Part shown: piece after piece, positions 11,101 through 24,135 of the stretch | Layout of the letters: each line of letters begins with the position of its first letter | How positions within the stretch are numbered: position 1 is the stretch's first letter | Assembly (NCBI RefSeq): GCF_000003605.2 | Contig: NW_003151255.1 | Span: 250,925-290,882, forward strand | Origin: Saccoglossus kowalevskii | Taxonomy: Eukaryota; Hemichordata; Enteropneusta; Harrimaniidae | DNA: 39,958 nucleotides | Reading direction: 5' to 3' | The notes under the pieces: generated by a model | Told to the model about the DNA's origin: nothing | The model's database searches: none | What the model saw: only the letters and a program-made list of their open reading frames with translations | Translations under genes and position numbers: made by a program

Positions 11101-14100
11101 TATCATGGAATGATTCGATATATCATGGGATGAATGAATATATCATGGGATGAATGAATATATCATGGGATGAATGAATATATCATGGGATGAATGAATA
11201 TATCATGGGATGACTCAATATATCATGGGATGACTCAATATATCATGGGATGACTCAATATATCATGGGATGAATGAATATATCATGGGATGAATGAATA
11301 TATCATGGGATGAATGAATATATCATGGGATGACTCAATGTGTCACGGAATGATTCAATATATCATGGGGTGAATGAATATATCATGGGATGAATGAATA
11401 TATCATGGGATGATTGAATATATCATAGGATGAATGAATATATCATGGGATAAATGAATATATCATGGGATGACTCAATATATCATGGGATGACTCAATA
11501 TATCATGGGATGAATGAATATATCATGGGATGAATGAATATATCATGGGATGACTCAATATATCATGGGATGAATGAATATATCATGGGATGAATGAATA
11601 TATCATGGAATGATTCAATATATCATGGGATGAATGAATATATCATGGGATGAATGAATATATCATGGGATGAATGAATATATCATGGGATGACTTAATA
11701 TATCATGGGGTGACTCAATATATCATGGGATGACTCAATATATCATGGGATGAATGAATATATCATGGGATGAATGAATATATCATGGGGTGAATGAATA
11801 TATCATGGAATGATTCAATATATCATGGGATGAATGAATATATCATGGGATGAATGAATATATCATGGGATGACTCAATGTGTCATGGAATGATTCAATA
11901 TATCATGGGATGAATGAATATATCATGGGATGAATGAATATATCATGGGATGAATGAATATATCATGGGATGACTCAATGTGTCATGGAATGATTCAATA
12001 TATCATGGGATGAATGAATATATCATGGGATGACTTAATATATCATGGGATGAATGAATATATCATGGAATGAATGAATATATCATGGGATGACTTAATA
12101 TATCATGGGATGAATGAATATATCATGGGATGACTCAATATGTCATGGAATGATTCAATATATCATAATATGATACAGTATATCATACGATGACTCAATA
12201 TTTCCTGAGATGATTCAATATACCATAAGATGACTAAATATATCATGGGATGACTCAGTTGACTACAGTGGCGGATCCAGAGGGGGGGGGGGCATTGATC
12301 GCTGAGTGAAATAGTTTACACGTGTTTGGTGAATGATATGATTGTGGGACATTTGTTGAATCCGTAAACAGTGAAGCCTCCATCGAGCAACTTTTCTTTT
12401 CTTTAATCGATCTTGCGGGAAATTCTTTTCTGTGACTTTGGAATGTAACTCATAATACAATATCGCCGCTTGGTGACAATGGCTAGACTGTTGTTTGATA
12501 TTTATATTAGAGGTTTTAACAGCGTGTAATATGCATTGGTAGATAAACAAAAAAATAGATGTTTGGCACCAGATTCGTGTGAATTAAAATCAATTGAATT
12601 TAGTGTAACCCCTTCTTGTCGTTGCCAGCCCATTTCCGTCATTAAAACAGAACTGATATGCTGAAATGCTGCAGGACAGAACTAATATCATTAAATCACG
12701 GATGTTGCTAAGGAAAGCTCGGCTATTAGAGTGAAATGTGGCTTGTTAAAATCAACCTGCTGTTTGACACATAAAATACACGTGGTACACTCATATATTA
12801 CCCCGGCAGAGATATCGTGATGGGGTTCGTAGACACTCGGTCCTAACAGTTTGCTCAGTCACCTCCGGCTATAGAAATCCATGACTGTCTTATAAGTAGC
12901 AGTTTGTACTAACTCGACGCCCATTGACATGTTAGGATGTCCATCCTCGCATATTGTGATGCCCAATAACGATGACGTGAACTGTGATGTCCATTTACCA
13001 TATTATAATGTTCATTAACCAAGTTATGATGTTCATTTGCCATATCGTGATGTTTATTTGCCATATCGTGGTGTCTATTTACTATATCGTGGTGTCTATT
13101 TGCCATATCGTGATGTATATTTAACATATGGTGTCTATTTGCCACATCGTGATGTATATTTAACATATCGTGAGGTCTGTTTGCCATATCGTGATGTTTA
13201 TTTGCCATATCGTGGTGTCTATTTGCCATATCAAGATGTCTATTTGCCATATCGTGGTGTTTATTTGCCATATTGCGGTGTTTATTTGCCACATCGTGAT
13301 GTCTATTTGCCATATCGTGATGTCTATTTGCCATACCGTGGTATCTATTTGCCATGATCGTGATGTCCATTGGCCATATCGTGATGTCTATTTTCCATAT
13401 CGTGGTGTCTATTTGCCATATCGCGGTGTTTATTTGCCATATCGTGGCAGGGCTGTATATTAAATAGTGGAGGGTATATACATATAAATGGCTTATCTCC
13501 AATGGTTCTTACACATTTATAACTGACAGAACCAGGTCAGATGTCAAGTAGATACTACGGTTGTAGTGCCGTATATATGTTTCAGTATTGCACTCCCGGG
13601 AGCATTTGCTTCTCGCATTTTAAGATATTCGTTCAGGTAAGACGACAACATTTAAACATGACGATAATATTGCATGTTTTGTCAAACGAAAATACTGACG
13701 CGAAAAGGATGAGGATTGCTTACGACACAGAGTCAAAAACCAATGCATACCGTTGACGTGAAATTGTTTATTAGTGGAGATGGGTTGCGGTTAATGATCA
13801 CGTGGCGTAGATACGTACACGCGAACAGTGTTTGACTGTCTGTGCCCGTTGAAGCTATAGCAATAAGACGGTGTGCCATGGCGGGTATTGCCGTGTTATT
13901 GAAAAGCAATACGTGCTGAAGTTGAAACCGAGGTCGAGGTGACGAGATGACAGCGGACACGAGGTTTACGTCGTAAATTCAATTAAAAATGATTACATTT
14001 TCTATGTTTCAAATTCGATATTGAGTCAGTCTTAGAGCAGGGAAGACAGCGCAAGATAATGCTCACACCGATTGCATACATTGGCAAGAATATACAGAGA

Positions 14101-17100
14101 AACGGGCATTACTCCTAAATAGAAATGTACACTATAATACTAAATAAGACATGTTGGAAGTAAGTACTGTTCACAGTGAGCTAGGAACTCATTAAGAATG
14201 ACATTGCGATAAAACCATCACAGCATTTGAATCAACACGCAACACTAACGTTAATGACCTCATAATATCGACGATATTCGTGTTACCATGGTGACAATGA
14301 CGTCGACTGTAGCTCTGATCGTTAAAAGTGTGTAATAAGTAGAGGAGAGACGAGCTGCAGATGTGTACGCTCGATGGTACATCGCAATAATTACTGGAAA
14401 TTACAATAACAGTTTATTTATTTTGGTTGTTTGTGGCATTCATGTGAACGTCTCATACTGGCTTCAGTAGACAACCTGTAAATACAAATTATTTGCTCCT
14501 CGCCAACTAAGGCCATTAAAACATTAAAACCGTGCGCCGGGGAAAGTATTTATGTACCTTGTATTCGGAGAGTATTCAAACACGTTAATGCGACTGGCAT
14601 GATGATGAGGCCTTAAAATCGAAAACGATCGTAAAATTACGGAAAGTGTATTGATTCAAACTTGCGATAACTACTGTATAATAAATACGACTGTTATAAA
14701 ATACCCAATCAAAGCATTTTTCAATTCTGTTATTTGTCGATATTCGGTAACATTTAAGGGGTAACCGTTCGATCCCAGGAATTGCATTAAGTGCTCACAG
14801 GTAATTTCAATTCCAAAACGCTACCTTGTCCATATGTAAACTATTGCCTATCGTTCCCCTGTCTCATTAATGCTCGAAAACAACAACTGATATAAACATC
14901 CATTGAAAGAATTACAATTTACAGTTGCGTATTTAAATACAATCGATGTCAAATGACATGGGCCTGTTTTCAGTAATAGTTTTAAACAATAAACAACAAA
15001 AGACTAAATATACTGGCATGCCAACAAAACTTGTATAGTCATGACAACAATAGCGCACAATTCAAGACATGGCAGAATACATTAAAGAGACATAATTAAA
15101 TACGCGTGCGTTTCGCCCGGTCGTTGTTTTGAATTGAAATTTTTAATTGAAAATAGTTGTTGTATTTATAATTTGGGAAATGGAATAGGGAATTCCCCGG
15201 GGTGTACTGCAATGTCATTCCAATGACGTCACTGAAACAAATTGTACAGAAATCCACCAATATATACTGCAATGTTATTCTGGTGACGTCACTACAGCAA
15301 ATGGTGCGGAAATCCGTCAATATGTACAGCAATTTCATCCAAATGACGTCACTGCTACAGATAGTACAAAAATCAATAGACCTAGGGTCTTTGAAAAATC
15401 CGACAAAATGTGCTTACAATGCCATCCCTATTACGTCACCATGGAGCAATCCTCCAAGCTGTAGCACAGTTCAAGTGACCATGCTACAACGGTGGTTTGT
15501 AAGCCATGGCGATACGCACTATAATATGTAATAGGTCAGCTTGTTTGGGGACGACACAGACATATGTTAAAAGCTAAAGGTCAAAATGTAAAGATAAGAA
15601 AACATCCTCACTATTTTATTAAAAGTGACTGAATAATTGATTTCGTGATTTGTGAAAATAAATGACATCAATTTATGGCCTAAATCAAATCAGACATTGA
15701 TTTCGTGAATTTAATGAAAAAATAAAATAGATCCCTTAAAATTACTATCAAAGCCAACCATAAGAAACGTGTCTATACGCAAACCACATCGAATCAAAGC
15801 GAGTCACATTTAACGTTTTCCGTAGTTAGTTGTAAGACACGGAAAACGCGTAATGACCCACTGCAAAGAGACACGCTTAATCAATATAGATAGACCGACT
15901 CTTTTTATTTGATCTTGATATAATGGGAGAATGATTAACAAGTATATAGGAGTATCATAATTCAGATATTCCGATAACCGGAAGCATATGTCCTGGAAAC
16001 TGATATGGCATAAATAGTTTATACGTTGTCTAGCATTTCCGTACACGACTCACTAGTAGAACATGGAACTGCTTTTAAAACGATGACGCAATTATGGATT
16101 AAAGCAATCTAGAATATTGAAATGTACATCATTTCGTGCACTGCGTGAGGTCAGTCAACCACATATAAATACACTGGCAACAAATTATATTCAGCTTTGT
16201 ATAAAAAGAATCCAGGAATACATTACGCTCGACAAACAAAATCGGCAATTATTAGCCATACAAATACAAATGAATTTAGTCGAGCGGAATTATCGGTACT
16301 TTGTGCAATTGATATTGTCCGTGTTTTATTCCATTGCATTTTTACGGGATATTGAGGACAAAAAAATGTCTTTGTTTCTATGAAAACGCATCAGTCGTGC
16401 TTGCGTACACTTAATATGCACATAGCATACACTGTGTCACATTCATACGCGCAGATACGGAAACGCCATTACATTTATATGCAAATTGTCCCCCCTCTTT
16501 GACATTTTATAAGTCCTTTTTACTGAACATTTGACTAAGAGTGTTGGCATTGTTTACACATCACGCACATTATCAATGATATATATATAAAAAAAACATT
16601 AAAAAACTCAATATTGATTAAATTCGTGTTGAGGCAACGTTTTCCTTTAGTGAATCGTAACGATCTGATAATATCTCAGTTTCAATCGTTTTCCACACTG
16701 CCTGATGGCGAAATGTGAACCTTACTTTGAAATACTGAAAATAGTGACAGTGTAAATATAACTACACAATTTGATTTTTCCAAGTATAATTTATTGCGAG
16801 AAATAGTTCCTCCATGAAGGACAGTGAAAGTAGGTGGGCGAGCGTAGATTGACAAGGTCGATATTTATCTAACTGTATATTTCATCTTCCGTCTCCCCTT
16901 ACTCAGTTGAGGCGAATTGTATAAACGTGCGCGCTAATATTTGTTTTTTTTTAAATATACGTAATTTAGCCTTAGTTTAGTGAAATAAATCTGCCCTTTG
17001 GATTCAAGAGTGACAAATAAAGAATTATCTTATTCGACCTCAGCGAATGTCTTGTAAGGCGAAACTAACTGAATTCTTCCCTCTTCGCACATTCAGTGTT

Positions 17101-20100
17101 AATTGTGTTGGAACACATCGGCATTTCGCGGAAATGAGCTCTATACTATATTGTGATAGACTGCCTGGCACAGTGGGAAATGGGGAATAATGGAAACCTC
17201 ACATTTGCTTCGGCGAAAATAGGTTCGCGCCGTCAGTTGGCACGCAACTATATTCTAAGAAAGTAAAGCACGTGAATACTCTAGTCTAGTTGAAGTCATC
17301 CATACAACTTGAAATCAGCGCGTAATTCAATAATTAACCGCACGTAAATTTCGGAATCACATTGTTATAATAGCTTCAGAAAGCAATATAAGTGTATTAT
17401 CAGCAATAACCCATGCTCCCCCCCCCCTCCCCGAGGAGTCGTCAAAATCAACATGCGTGCACGTCGTTCTCCAGGTTAAGTCAGTACTTAAAAATTACAT
17501 TCCAAACCCACCTTGACGCACACAAGATATATACAAATTCAGAATTCGGTAAAGGAATATATAAACGTTCGAAAACACAAAACAGTGAGAAAAATAAATA
17601 GCTGTCATATGTACTAGTATGTGAGTCAGTGAAATACATATGGACATCTAAGGCATACAACCGAGAACTGAAGCCAAGTGTTTCAAGATGAGCGACTACA
17701 TCAACATATCAATATAATAGATAGTACATGTATGTTACGCCGCCATCGACGTGCGGATATTCGCTAAATAATGATTACTCAACCTACACAATTTAGCCCG
17801 ACCTGGAAGCCGGTTACAGTAATAAACAAGAATAACAATACATCAAATACGGAAAATGAAATAGATTTGAGCCTATGCTTAAATTATATTTTAATCACAG
17901 TGGGGGAGACTGACTTTTTTTACAAAACCGGCAACATACTATATAAATTAAAAAAATAAAAAAATGACGGAATAATCACTATGTCATGTTAAAGAAGTCA
18001 ATGAAAATTGTGACACTGTCCTCGTTGACATGAGTTCTCTTATAAGCTAAACACCAGACATTTCCGCAGAAATGACTGACTACGAACGGAAAAAAATCAT
18101 GCAATCGCAGAAGAGAGAAAAAATAACCAGTTTCAATGTCCCAATTAAAGTTGGTGTGGTTAGTATGATGGCAAATTACATCAGTAGATTGGTGTAAGAG
18201 TCATTGATGACGATCGATACATGAAATTCAAACATGATAAAAACTGGAGCCAGTATTTTTGCGTGGAATGAGATGTTAAGAATACTGCACTAGAACAGCA
18301 TTCTTTAAAAAAAACAAAATGGCCATTACGACTGAGATCCGATTTTGATGAATTGTTAGCACTAAAATGGTCGTCATTCGACCATTTCGAATTGGATTAT
18401 GAAACAAGTGTATGTGTGTATTTATGAATAACGCATGAAGTATGTGTACAATTTGAATCGGTCGGTCGAAGCATGCCTGAGATACATATGCATACGAATG
18501 GACGGATGCAGGTGAAATTATAAGTTCCCGTCTTCATACCCCGGTAGTAAGGACTAACCTGATATATTCACTTAACATTTTAATACCAATTAAAACATTA
18601 GAGTTCGTATTAATAATGTTAATTCTATCATTTCTGTATGTATTCCCATGTCAAAACGAACGCCGAATAGAATACACACCTTCGACACACACGTATACAA
18701 ATTATAGCTATTACTATTATAATTCGTAATGTTGACCGCTGTGAATAATAACAATACTATTTCAATCAATATTCAACACAGTTTCATGGAATGTAACATT
18801 ATATCGATGATGATAATAATAATAAGAAGAAATGATCGAATTTATATTTTTCATACCCCCGCGGTGCAAATAAATAATACAAAAAAAATTGGGTCGATAG
18901 TAGCGATCGTTCTTCATTCCGTACAATGGAAAGTGCCCCGGGGATGATAGTGCTTGTAGTATACTATGCTAACATTTCTAAGTTTTTTTTTTCAAGGCAG
19001 TAGTAATGCTTCAAAGAAAACGAGTGATCCAATTTCCGGAAGCATGCAGTATACAAAAATGGCCAAGAAGGAAAAAAAATCAACCCACCATCAAACCAAT
19101 GAAGATAACACTCAAAAGATGAGAACGATTTATTTCTCTCTCTTGAGTGCTAATAACTTTAATGAAACACGAAGACGGAAAATTGGGTTCTTTAATTGAC
19201 TTTTAAATTTTCCATCATACGCAGCTCAATCGAATCCTGAGATATCAGATATGCACATGCGTAACACCCCGGAGTCGAGTGCCCCCGAGTGTTGTCATGG
19301 ATACAGATGGAATGAGCACCAGTGAGATGAGGAGAGAGATTTTACACAAGTAAATAGACGACATCGTGAAAGGATGTTCGCCCGTCAATTTCAATCTTAG
19401 CACTATTCTGCACCACGCTGTTGATCTTTATATTCGGCCAGAGAGCGAAACGTGCCGCCCCTTGTTCAACTCTCAATATCGTATTCTTAGTATCAGCTTG
19501 TGACTTATGTAAAGTTAATAATACAACCGTTAACTTATTATTTTTCATCTACATACGCAGCTTACGTGCACTACATACCTCAATGACACGTACCCGCAAC
19601 TGCTTTTATTAACACAGATAATACTATTTCATATCCCCCACTCTATATAAGTACTGAATAGACCAGAGATATTATAATTATGCGTGTTTGTGTCATGAAA
19701 GGCCACCTACGGCAATGTGTGTGATATATTTAACATTACGTGTAGCATAAACAATGATGCATAAGAAACCCAATTATGACTTGTGGTGCGCACGATATTG
19801 TGCCACCATTATTAAGTTATATAACCCATCGCTGCGCGTAATGCATTAGATATTACGTGACAAGCATTCGTCCTTATCGTCTGCATTCCCCTATTATATT
19901 TGCCTGTTAGACACTGCGTGCCATGTAGTCGTCTGTAGGTCTCTCATTCACCATTTCATCAATACGTGGTTTACCAATTCACAGTATGTGTATATTATAA
20001 TATACAATAATTCAAAATATCACTCAATATTTGTTTGATTAATTTGATTATTTTAAATCAGTATTGCGTGATATATTTAATAGCTTGTACTATATATACT

Positions 20101-23100
20101 ATCAATCAAAATAACATCTCTATATGTTTTATAATCTGCTCCATTTTCGGCATTACGAGCATTTATCGTGGTGGTGTCAGCTCATCATTTTATGCAATCA
20201 ACACAACAAAGAAGTAATCAGCCACACTATCTCATTGATCATGTGCGAATATGGAATTGGTTTGAATCACTTGAGACACATTTTTAATACAGTGTTGAAC
20301 TACACGTGATTCAGACCTATCGTGTTAATAATCACTAATTGATTTCTTTATCATCGCTTAAGCTCTTCAGAAGAAATGTTTCAAACACTCGCTGCGATGA
20401 TGATTGTCACTAAAGCTATGTGTAATAACACCACTCAACTACCCTCGCCTCATAGTGCTACTTATCTATATTATATATATAGTAACACCGGAAGTAATTC
20501 CCGGAACCGGAAGTAATTCCCCAATCGCCTCGAAATGCAGAGTTATCGGAAACCGATTGTGACTGCGAGAAGATATTTTATTATTTGTATATTTCACTTT
20601 CGTAGCAATGTAAATGGGTAGTACTCTAGGATTGGATACTACCAGTGCTCTGCGTGGAAGGATGTGAAAAATAGTACACTTGAACGCTTGTTTCCCACGT
20701 GTTGTCGCCATGGTAACAATTGCATATACATAGTCGCATTGCTGGTTATTATTAATGTGATATCTAGTCGTATTATAGTTAAATGACGATAATCAGAATA
20801 TAGTAATGTATGGAACAAAGTGAACGAACAAACTAACATAATTACACGCGTACGACAGACCAATCTCTCTTGAAAGCAAACTCGGTTAATATCCATACCA
20901 AATGAAACGCACATGCTCAACAAGAAAGTTTTTTTGATACGCAATCTGTTGATGGAATTTACACGACAGTATTGCATGTGCATACTGTACTGAATATAAA
21001 TTAGAACGGTTAATTTGAATATATGTGCACTGTATTTCACCGATGAATCGACGCGTGCTTTTGGGTCGAAGTACGAACTAGAACTTGGAAGTGACACGCG
21101 CGCGTAAAATGTCCTGCACACAATATTAGACGCGACGTCAAGGAAGAACCTAAGTAAACATGGTATGGTATAATTTAGTTATTATAATGACAGTATTGAA
21201 TGCGAAAAAAATGAAATTACCCAATATAGCAGGCTTACGGGAATGTTTATTATTGTTCAATAATATCAGTCTATCTCACCGCGCTCAGAAAACTAAAAAC
21301 TAGGTCGCACGACATGTGAATAGTAACGACTGCTCTTAACTGTCATTCCACATTATATTCAGAATTACTGATCACATTTGTCATGAACACAGTAGTTAGT
21401 TTTTTTGTAACAGAGTGCGATCGGTGATTATTATTACCGAGAGACGCGACTGCATTTGAGCATCTTTGCGGGGTACATGAAAATTCTTTTCTTACGATGT
21501 AATTACTTTTGTATACAATTTTATGAGAATAAATACAGGAGTGAAATATACAGATGATGTGACTAAAAAAGCTTGATAACCCAGCGGATTGTGGGTACAT
21601 TACAGAGAATCGCGCAGTAAAATTTCTAACCTCAATTAAGGCATATACTCACGCTATCATATCAAGCCATAATATAAATATCTTCATGTCACAGTATGGC
21701 TAGAAATCGTACACATATACTAGTAATACATATATTTACATATGCTATATTATATACATTACATTACATTTGATTTACTGATGACTCTATATCTAATCTT
21801 GCTGCTTCTGAAACTTTGAACTAATCAGGCAAAATGAGGTTACGAAAGTGGTGTGAACATTTGAGACAAATCCGCCAGCATGGGAAATGAGAATGATACT
21901 CCCTGTGTTTCTGGTACGGTGTCAACGGAACTGAAATAAACTAATTGGTATACACGTGTATACTTGTATCGCTCTTTTGATATTATAATTCTATATTTTA
22001 CTTATGCTGATATATCGTCTTCATGAGGATTATAGATATTTGATGTCTGTGATCATATTCCCATGGATCGGCTTTGTATTCTTGGAACGTAGACCTTCAT
22101 TAATGATTAGAGATTTCCGTCGAACAGCTCCAGATAATTAGTTTTTCTGTACGATGTCAAAATGAACGTGATCTATCAAAATTGTTTAGTCTTAAATCTT
22201 GGCGTACATTGTTACAATGGTGATTTAGTTTTCAAGACACGGCAATATTTGTCACCTTATATCCTTGAACTAAACTTATTTCCGGATTTGCTATCCCATC
22301 ATGCTTTGTGATCAGTACTCCCGTGATTTGAAATCTGACATCTAATACAGTAGTAAGTTAATTAGATTGACATGCTTGCGACCTAAAGTCACGTGATACT
22401 GTCGTGATAAATCACGATGAATACAGTCGTGATGAATATTGCTGTTCGTTTGATGCAGAATCAAGTGTTTTAATTGCACGGTGATGTAATGATCGCGGAG
22501 GCCAGCCAGGAGATATTATCTGTAGTAGTAATAGTAGAGGACCTATTGTGATTACATATTGTATGATATGGCTGAGCCATAGACAAAGTGAATGACATAG
22601 GATTTCCATTCTCAACACCCCCACACATTATTTGACTGTCCCCGACCGATGGGGTTTATAATGTTGAGAAAGTAGCGTTTGCATTTTAAGTTGTACTAAG
22701 GAATCTATGAGATAGGGGTAGGGTTAGGTAACTGGTGTGATATGCTCTAAAGGTTCCATTAAATTCACGCGAATTCATGCGAAATGGCAACAAAAGCGCA
22801 AGGCAGACGTATATTAACAATACTAATGCAATTCATTATCCTCGGGCTGTTTTTTTTCTAGTATCCGCTCTTTACGTATTCGTATCACGTGACTGCCTTT
22901 CTGAATATATGACAAAAACCTCGCTCATTTTTGTTCAATAGACCATTACTGTGTCGCGTGACATTTTTGTCACAATGCGTCATAATCATCCGCCATTTTG
23001 GCGTCCTTGTTCGCAGTTGGTTGTTATAAAACAACTGAAATAATCCTAATAAGTCTCCATTATAGAACATATGCGCATGCGTAACATATATACACAACAC

Positions 23101-24101
23101 CGAGCATTTGCTGGTAAACGTTCGACTTATAGTACCCTTGAACTCCGTGAAGTGTGCAGTCACTTTCTATAAATTCAGGAAAAATGTTCCGTTGACGGTA
23201 CGAGTACTGGTCATGCACGAGCTTCAAACGTACATGCACTTACCTAAGTTTATTTTATCTTATAAACCCTTGGCCGAGCATAACTATACGCCAATGGCCA
23301 TTATCCCGAGTTTTCCTATCTAATTTGCATGTACAAGTAGAGGAAACTATGAAAACTGTATGACTGAGCTACATATTTTTTTAAATTCTCCCAGCAGAAA
23401 ACTGTTAATAATACACATTATGCATTTCAAGTACGACCAAAATTATGATGTTCTCACAACGTATATATCAACTGTCAATTACTGTACCATACGCTGTGTT
23501 GTATTGTATTTTATTGCTTTGCCATCATAAGTACGGCCTGTGTATGATGTATACATTTGAGTCGGCGGCCTATTGTATTTGATTGAATTAATAACAGAAA
23601 AAAAAAATGTTTTGTGCTACAACATCGTTGAATGGCGACAGATAAAAAAAAAAGAATTTCAAAGCACAACAGCTTGTATTATTAATAGAAAATGGAATAG
23701 ACACACAGCACCTGTTATACAAAATATTATCCAAGGACCGTTATACTATACACGAATTAAATATAATCTTATTTATAAACATTGCGTGAACCGTACTGGA
23801 ATATTGATATCAGGTTCCTAAAAGTGGTTGTAATTTGGTAGCTGACAAATTGAAAGCGCAAAACCACTTACAAGCGGCGACGAGAACTCGTGCAAAATAA
23901 CATTGCGCTGCGATGTAATAACAATGTCTTGTAAAAATTACCACAACCTCGAGTGAACTCGAACACGCGATTGGGTTCGTGATAAGACTTGAACGATTTT
24001 TCATTGCTGTTAAAGAAGTGATTACATCTTTATTGTGTCGGGACATTTCACGGCGTTTCTAGTAATCACTATCAGGGCAGGGTAACTGCTAGAGTCGAAT
24101 A

Positions 24102-24135
<34 letters not shown>

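Noticed and set aside
9917-12257. Regularly spaced repeats resembling a CRISPR array
   Set aside because: The units are contiguous with no unique spacers, and the window is from an animal genome with introns.
12263-12550. 95-codon minus-strand ORF ending [10 protein letters not shown]
   Set aside because: The proline run is the translation of the poly-G tract and hAT-like end; the rest resembles no transposase I know.
14764-14778. GTTCGATCC, resembling a tRNA B box
   Set aside because: No A box or cloverleaf arms could be paired around it.
15202-15531. 109-codon plus-strand and 80-codon minus-strand ORFs with a 20-residue repeat
   Set aside because: They are translations of the 60-bp tandem repeat, which stays open because its length is a multiple of three.
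15611-15731. CTATTTTATT and AATAAAATAG as possible inverted-repeat ends around two ATTGATTTCGTGA copies
   Set aside because: The arms are simple AT words and the inner copies are in direct, not inverted, orientation. Too weak to call an element.
20639-21121. 160-codon open frame on the minus strand in intron 1
   Set aside because: No recognisable domain, composition is like translated AT-rich DNA, and no splice-supported extension. A chance ORF of this size is not surprising in 40 kb on six frames.
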